Assembly: GCA_964573105.1 (NCBI GenBank)
Contig: CAZNIS010000009.1
Coordinates: forward strand, 62,001-126,000
Source: CAKZSB01 sp964573105
GTDB taxonomy: Bacteria > Pseudomonadota > Gammaproteobacteria > Granulosicoccales > Granulosicoccaceae
Length of the DNA: 64,000 bases
Reading direction: 5' to 3'
Shown in pieces: positions 60,240 to 64,000 of this stretch; positions within the stretch are counted from its first letter, which is position 1; each line of letters opens with the position of its first letter. The translations under genes and the position numbers were made by a program. Below the pieces are notes generated by a model. It worked only from the letters and a program-made list of their open reading frames with translations, was not told where the DNA came from and did not search any database.

Positions 60240-60545
60240 ATGAAGGCCGCATCGTCCACCGAACTCGTCAGTACACTGTCCCAGCTGACGTTTATTGATC
60301 GCATCTGGCTCTACGGCAGCCGCCGCAGCGAGTCGCGCTCTGATGGTGCGCGAATATCAATCGCGATCGATTGCCCCACAGCGACCCTCTTCGACTGGCA
60401 ACAGATACGTGCGATCGTTGCAAAAGCCTGTGGCGCTATGCCGGTCGAGTGTATACGTTGGGATACCCTGGATGCTTCGGCGCCAGTCAGGCGCCGCATC
60501 CTCGATGATCGCGTTCTAGTCCATATGGTTGCTGTTCACGGCTAG
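60240..60545 (+). CDS. MNT-type nucleotidyltransferase-like protein, catalytic Asp pair lost
   Basis: A 101-residue protein with the N-terminal part of a minimal nucleotidyltransferase: IWLYGSRRSESRSDGARISIAIDCP. The GSRR motif is present, but where active MNT proteins have S-D-I-D-L the sequence reads R-I-S-I-A, so the metal-binding DxD pair is missing. Many MNT genes pair with a HEPN gene as toxin-antitoxin modules; no HEPN gene is adjacent here. It is probably a remnant or a non-catalytic form. Confidence 0.7.
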   Translation: MKAASSTELVSTLSQLTFIDRIWLYGSRRSESRSDGARISIAIDCPTATLFDWQQIRAIVAKACGAMPVECIRWDTLDASAPVRRRILDDRVLVHMVAVHG

Positions 60546-60587
60546 CCTGTCGCACCAGTGTGTAGACTGGATATACCGCCGCATACC

Positions 60588-60610
60588 ATGACCGGCCTTG
60601 CGCCGGTCAT
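60588..60610. terminator. Perfect hairpin between the nucleotidyltransferase-like gene and the RAYT
   Basis: ATGACCGGC-CTTGC-GCCGGTCAT, a 9-base perfect stem with a 5-base loop between convergent genes. It could end both transcripts or be a REP-like palindrome belonging to the neighbouring RAYT gene. The T-tract is weak on the plus side. Confidence 0.5.
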
Positions 60611-60647
60611 TGATTTGAACATTCTTAAACTGACTAAAAATAACCAG

Positions 60648-61334
60648 TCAGCTCTTGGGTGGCCGGCCCCTTTTTGAGTAACCCACCTTCATCTTTAATC
60701 GACTTTCGAGTCGAGTTTTGAATTTAGTGCTACCAATCGGCGTACCAGTGCGCCAGGCCGCTGTCAGTTCATTGACAACATCCTGTTCCATTTTTTTGGC
60801 AAAAATATCCGAATACGCAGACGTGCGCGACTTGGCTGTTTTCCCCAGCGCGAGGTACTTGTCGTGGGGTGTCAAAACCGGATCGTCAGTGCCCTTTCGA
60901 TTCGCCTTGTGACTCGACCACTTGTATTGCAGCGCGGTGCGTGCAACACCTTCGCGAACCGCTGCCGTTTCGACGTAACAATGACAAGGCAAGAGGTATG
61001 AGTCCGGATCGATCAGACTGGCTTTGAATCTTCCCTCCCATAGCGTACCGGTTCGATTGTAGGTTTCGTTGACATAGGGGACGTAGCGACGACCGATATA
61101 CTGCATCATGCGGCTGACGCTGTCTTTGCGTGTTGGTGTCATCAGGAGTTGTACCTGACTTGGGAGTAAAGCGTAAGCGTGAATTTTCACGCCATAGCGT
61201 TCAGCTGCCTCCTGAAGCCATTCAAGGTAAGCCGTATAGTCCTTGCTTTCGTTAAAAACCTGATCGCCGCTATGTCCACTCTGCACCACCAGAGCTGGAA
61301 TCTTGGGCAGAAAAAATCGCGGTTTCCGTGGCAT
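60648..61334 (-). CDS. REP-associated tyrosine transposase (RAYT, IS200/Y1-like), HUH altered
   Basis: A 228-residue Y1-transposase-fold protein. VFNESKDYTAYLEWLQEAA, the core KIHAYALLPSQVQLLMTP, MMQYIGRRYVPYVNETYNRTGTLWEGRFK and CYVETAAVREG fit RAYTs closely. RAYTs normally have an HxH (HUH) metal site in YALMPNHVHLL; here both His are Gln (QVQ). The candidate catalytic Tyr in the RRYVPYVN helix remains. The C-terminal half is Lys/Arg-rich and may bind DNA. The protein is probably not an active nuclease. A REP-like GGGTC-T-GACCC palindrome lies 62 bases upstream of its start. Confidence 0.85.
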   Translation of the reverse strand: MPRKPRFFLPKIPALVVQSGHSGDQVFNESKDYTAYLEWLQEAAERYGVKIHAYALLPSQVQLLMTPTRKDSVSRMMQYIGRRYVPYVNETYNRTGTLWEGRFKASLIDPDSYLLPCHCYVETAAVREGVARTALQYKWSSHKANRKGTDDPVLTPHDKYLALGKTAKSRTSAYSDIFAKKMEQDVVNELTAAWRTGTPIGSTKFKTRLESRLKMKVGYSKRGRPPKS

Positions 61335-61757
61335 ATTAATTTCTCTTGTCGATAGTATTTCTTATCGCGGCCCTCCCGGTGAACCACGATCCAAAGGGTC
61401 TGACCCCTAAACTTAATGCCTAGAGAATAACGTTGCTGCAGGCGAACGTCAAAAACACTCTGCCGCCTTAATCGCGTTTGGTCTTTTGTTTTTCTATTCG
61501 ACGTTTAGTTTTTTCTGTTTTATTCAACGTTCGAATCCAGTCACGCGGCAACCTGGTACATTATTGACCCACGCTTGAAGTTTACGTCACCCGGTGCCGA
61601 ACGATCACTACGGGAATACCCTTGTTTTAGGTTTCGTCACAAGATCGCGTCACTCGCGAGCGCAACGTTCAACTCGCAAAATGGCAGACACACCACCACG
61701 GTTGCGGCGCTGTTCGACCGACGGCAAACTGTCAATAACTCATCTGCCGATCAGATC
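61335..61757. other. AT-richer intergenic region between RAYT and M48 protease
   Basis: A 423-base region. It holds a REP-like palindrome near the RAYT, then an AT-rich stretch (61481-61535) with two imperfect copies of a TTTTCT...ATTC-R-ACGTT element. The frame leading into the M48 gene is open through part of this region but is not protein-like. It probably holds the promoters of both divergent genes. Confidence 0.4.
61394..61409. repeat. REP-like palindrome upstream of the RAYT gene
   Basis: AAAGGGTCTGACCCCT contains GGGTC-T-GACCC, a short palindrome of the type I associate with RAYT-linked repeats in gammaproteobacteria. Only this one copy was noticed in the window. Confidence 0.45.
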
Positions 61758-62735
61758 ATGAATAGCGAACTCAGCTCAACCATGCAAAGCCATCGCTGGC
61801 AGAATCGCATACAGACCATTGTGTTGCTGCTGGCGATGACCATTGCGCCGGCATTACTGGGCTGGCTCGCAGCCGGGTGGATAGGGGCAATAGGTGCCGC
61901 CGCGGTGGTGATCGGTCTCACTTGCTTTAGTCCGGCACGATCGTCAAAACTGGTGTTGCGGATGTACAAGGCACGCGAACTGGGCATGCGACAGGCACCA
62001 GATCTGGTATCGATGGTCCACGAATTGGCGCGTCGGGCCGAGCTGACTCCCCCCCCCACGCTCTACTATGTACCGAGCCGAATGCCCAACGCCTTTGCGA
62101 CCGGCGCCGATAACGACACCGCGATCGCGGTGACGGACGGTTTGTTACGCAAGTTAAACAGTCGCGAACTGGCGGCGGTACTGGCGCACGAGACAGCACA
62201 CATCCGCAACGGCGACCTGCGCGTGATGACCCTCGCCGACACCACCAGCCGACTGGTCGGAGCACTGTCTCAATTTGGCCTGCTGGCGGCGATATTCATC
62301 TATCCGATTATGCTCGGCACGGGTATCAAGGCCAGCGGATGGACGCTGCTGGTGCTGGTATTTGCACCGACTATCACCACGCTGATGCAGCTCGGGCTCT
62401 CACGGACGCGTGAATTCGATGCCGACCTCGGTGCAGTAGAGCTGACAAAAGACCCACTGGGAATGGTCTCGGCGCTGCAGAAGATCGAACAAACTTCGAA
62501 AAGATGGTACGAACAAGTGCTACCGGGTGCCCGATCTCAATCCGCCCCCAGCGTACTTAGAACCCATCCGCCAACTAAAGAACGAGTGGCTCGATTGATG
62601 TCGATGGCAAGACCGCGCTCTGCCAACAGGCCCACCGAGCTTGCAGGCTATGACGCACTGGCATTGGCCGCCACACCGCACAGAAGTCAGGTGGTGCGGT
62701 TGCCTGGCTGGCATTGGGGTGGCAACTGGTATTGA
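61758..62735 (+). CDS. M48 family zinc metalloprotease, HtpX-like
   Basis: A 325-residue membrane protease. Two N-terminal hydrophobic segments (about 20-40 and 42-62) precede the zinc-binding HETAHIRNGD (HExxH) at about 155; two more membrane helices follow (about 175-200 and 205-225). The third zinc ligand is Glu in TREFDADLGAVEL. PNAFATGADNDTAIAVTDGLL is the typical HtpX segment. The tail ends in a polar, Trp/Gly-rich GWHWGGNWY. ATG 61758 is chosen over the earlier open frame. It probably serves membrane-protein quality control. Confidence 0.9.
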   Translation: MNSELSSTMQSHRWQNRIQTIVLLLAMTIAPALLGWLAAGWIGAIGAAAVVIGLTCFSPARSSKLVLRMYKARELGMRQAPDLVSMVHELARRAELTPPPTLYYVPSRMPNAFATGADNDTAIAVTDGLLRKLNSRELAAVLAHETAHIRNGDLRVMTLADTTSRLVGALSQFGLLAAIFIYPIMLGTGIKASGWTLLVLVFAPTITTLMQLGLSRTREFDADLGAVELTKDPLGMVSALQKIEQTSKRWYEQVLPGARSQSAPSVLRTHPPTKERVARLMSMARPRSANRPTELAGYDALALAATPHRSQVVRLPGWHWGGNWY

Positions 62736-62898
62736 GCGCTGAGGTGGCGCAACCATTAAAAACCAGCTCGATGTAGCAGTGTTAAGCACTCGCGCATTCG
62801 CAAGACGACTCACACAGCCCGGTACAACAACCCACTTCAACGAGCCACCTCAACAACAATGATTAATACGTATCACCCGGAAATGGGATCAGATCCAG

Positions 62899-63474
62899 TC
62901 AGGCGCTGCGACCTGCCTGTAAGCCGGGGCTGGCTCTTGGCGTGCGGCGCCGAAACAGCGCGCAACCGCGTCGCAGCCGATGTTCAAGTCTTGTGACGAC
63001 TGGCGCGAATAGCATCAAAACCAACGATGCCAGCCAGTAAAAATACCCTGCTGCGAGCTCGACCCTTGGCGACATTGCCGCTTGTATTCCGGTATATACC
63101 GTCGCGAGGAGAAACAGCAGGCTGACCCACCAGAACCACCGCAGCGTGGTGATTCGCGTGGGCGACCAGGTGAGCATGGCCCAGAACACCAGTGCAAAAT
63201 TCGCGGCGGCACTCACCAGGGCTACAAAGTTGTTCACCACATCGGCAAGCGTTCGCGCACCAAACAGTCCTGCGGTGCCATAACGCAGCGTGAAGTAAAA
63301 CGTCTCAATCCCGACGAGCGCACGCCCGCCAACCAGCTGCACTGCCGGTTGAATCATCGACACCAAAAACAGGCTAAGTGCGATAAAAAAGAGACATCTG
63401 CTTATCATGTGATTGCTCCGCTGCGCCCGGCTAACCTCGACCGAACTCGTCTGCGTAGAAAATTCATCGGCCAT
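62899..63474 (-). CDS. Hypothetical four-helix membrane protein
   Basis: A 191-residue protein with hydrophobic segments at about 24-46, 78-102, 112-130 and 138-160, and a basic C-terminal tail (RLEHRLRRGCALFRRRTPR). No family is recognised. It may start at Met23 (63408), which would remove the polar N-terminal 22 residues. Confidence 0.65.
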   Translation of the reverse strand: MADEFSTQTSSVEVSRAQRSNHMISRCLFFIALSLFLVSMIQPAVQLVGGRALVGIETFYFTLRYGTAGLFGARTLADVVNNFVALVSAAANFALVFWAMLTWSPTRITTLRWFWWVSLLFLLATVYTGIQAAMSPRVELAAGYFYWLASLVLMLFAPVVTRLEHRLRRGCALFRRRTPRASPGLQAGRSA

Positions 63475-63509
63475 CTCGACCGTTTCTATACGGGCTGTAT
63501 AGGCAAACG

Positions 63510-64000
63510 CTATAAAGAGGATTGAAGATGACCACCATCGACGACGATGCTCGATCCGGTCATATAAGCTGACGCATCGGAGGCGAGCAGCAGCAATGCC
63601 CCATCCAGGTCAGAGGGATCCCCGATTCTGCGCTGCGGAATTCGATTGATCATTTTCAGCCCGGATTCGCTGTCGAAATGGGCGCGATTCATATCCGTCA
63701 GGATATAGCCGGGTGCGAGCGAATTGACCCGTATGCGGTGGCGCGCCCACTCCAGCGCCAGCGATCGCGTCATCTGCTCCAGGCCGGCTTTGGATACGGC
63801 GTATGACATCAGACCACCGGCAACGCGGCGGCTCAGTATCGAGCTGATGTTGACAATACTGCCAGGCGTGCGCGAATCAATCAGCGCCCTGCCGAATGCG
63901 CGCGCGGTCAACCACGCGCCCTTCAGGTTGACATCGACCACCGCATCCCACTTGGATTCGTCCAGATCGACGGCGGCCGAAGGTGAGGCAATGCCCGCAT
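63510..64000 (-). CDS. Short-chain dehydrogenase/reductase, 5' end cut by the window
   Basis: The C-terminal 162 or so residues of a classical SDR. At the window edge AGIASPS matches the NAG motif, followed by DVNLKGAWLTARAF, the catalytic Ser region VNISSILSRR, YAVSKAGLEQ with the Tyr/Lys pair, RVNSLAPGYILTDM and a C-terminal GSSIVVDGGH. The N-terminal cofactor-binding motif lies beyond position 64000, so this entry is partial. The substrate is unknown. Confidence 0.9.
   Translation of the reverse strand, partial: AGIASPSAAVDLDESKWDAVVDVNLKGAWLTARAFGRALIDSRTPGSIVNISSILSRRVAGGLMSYAVSKAGLEQMTRSLALEWARHRIRVNSLAPGYILTDMNRAHFDSESGLKMINRIPQRRIGDPSDLDGALLLLASDASAYMTGSSIVVDGGHLQSSL

Noticed and set aside
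60240..60545. HEPN/MNT toxin-antitoxin module
   Set aside because: No HEPN gene flanks the MNT-like frame and its catalytic Asp pair is missing.
61529..61541. tRNA T-loop-like GTTCGAATCC upstream of the M48 gene
   Set aside because: The flanking bases do not form a T-stem and no acceptor, D or anticodon arm is found. The same motif at about 1542-1551 is inside the MerA-like gene.

Overview
The window reads as a chromosomal segment of a free-living, respiratory gammaproteobacterium, probably from an environmental or metagenome assembly. The set cmoA/cmoB, slyX, rsmJ, yajQ, rnd, pdxH, the gatCAB order and the DUF3305/DUF3306-type formate dehydrogenase locus is typical of Gammaproteobacteria. 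Base composition is GC-rich throughout. Coding density is high, many genes overlap by 1 to 40 bases, and TTG/GTG starts are frequent. Two runs of N show that this is a draft scaffold: 10 N inside a poly-C stretch near 15.7 kb, and 100 N near 46.8 kb whose two flanks carry the same 55 bases.

Layout. 0.2-2.3 kb: a TVP38-type membrane protein coupled to a MerA-like flavoprotein. 2.3-5.1 kb: a PAS/GGDEF/EAL protein. 5.4-7.2 kb: a MarR regulator divergent from an Ldh2-type dehydrogenase. 7.4-14.3 kb: an acyl-CoA locus, with icmF and an SDR on the minus strand, and a LiuR-like MerR regulator, thiolase and acyl-CoA dehydrogenase on the plus strand. The two arms meet at a perfect 16-base palindrome lying in the putative icmF promoter. 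14.3-21.2 kb: a CDGSH protein, an ECHDC3-like crotonase, RNase D, DAHP synthase, apt and small membrane or exported proteins. 21.2-26.9 kb: nucleic-acid modification genes, namely an Nmad3-type protein coupled to an AlkA-like glycosylase, cmoA-cmoB and a stand-alone mnmD, plus an unrecognised gene and an HD-domain protein. 27.2-32.6 kb: ugd, a MATE transporter, murB and malonyl-CoA decarboxylase. 32.6-34.5 kb: an exported beta-barrel/lipoprotein pair. 34.5-41.2 kb: gatCAB, divergent from an MreB-like gene that lacks mreC/mreD, then slyX, a Rieske-like protein without metal ligands, rsmJ and yajQ. 41.4-47.6 kb: pdxH, an IS1595-type transposase relative, a perfect CRP-type site, glcDEF and a Tat-exported Rieske-like protein. 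47.6-48.9 kb: an ankyrin protein and an unknown. 49-60.2 kb: a complete membrane-bound formate dehydrogenase module (DUF3305, DUF3306, multi-cluster ferredoxin, TorD-like chaperone, Tat peptide, FdhA-FdhB-FdhC; divergent fdhD and pncB). 60.2-64 kb: a nucleotidyltransferase remnant, a REP-associated transposase with altered HUH motif, an M48 protease, a membrane protein and a truncated SDR.

How it works together. Formate oxidation at the periplasmic face (FDH) and glycolate oxidation (GlcDEF) would feed electrons to the respiratory chain. The icmF locus suggests turnover of branched short-chain acyl-CoA under a LiuR-type regulator. A recurring theme is proteins that keep a known fold but have lost canonical active-site or metal-ligand residues: the Rieske-like proteins at 39.3 and 46.9 kb, the MreB-like protein, the crotonase, the nucleotidyltransferase and the RAYT. 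The Nmad3/glycosylase pair is the most promising under-described module.

All calls come from reading the sequence and from memory of family motifs. No database search or structure prediction was run.
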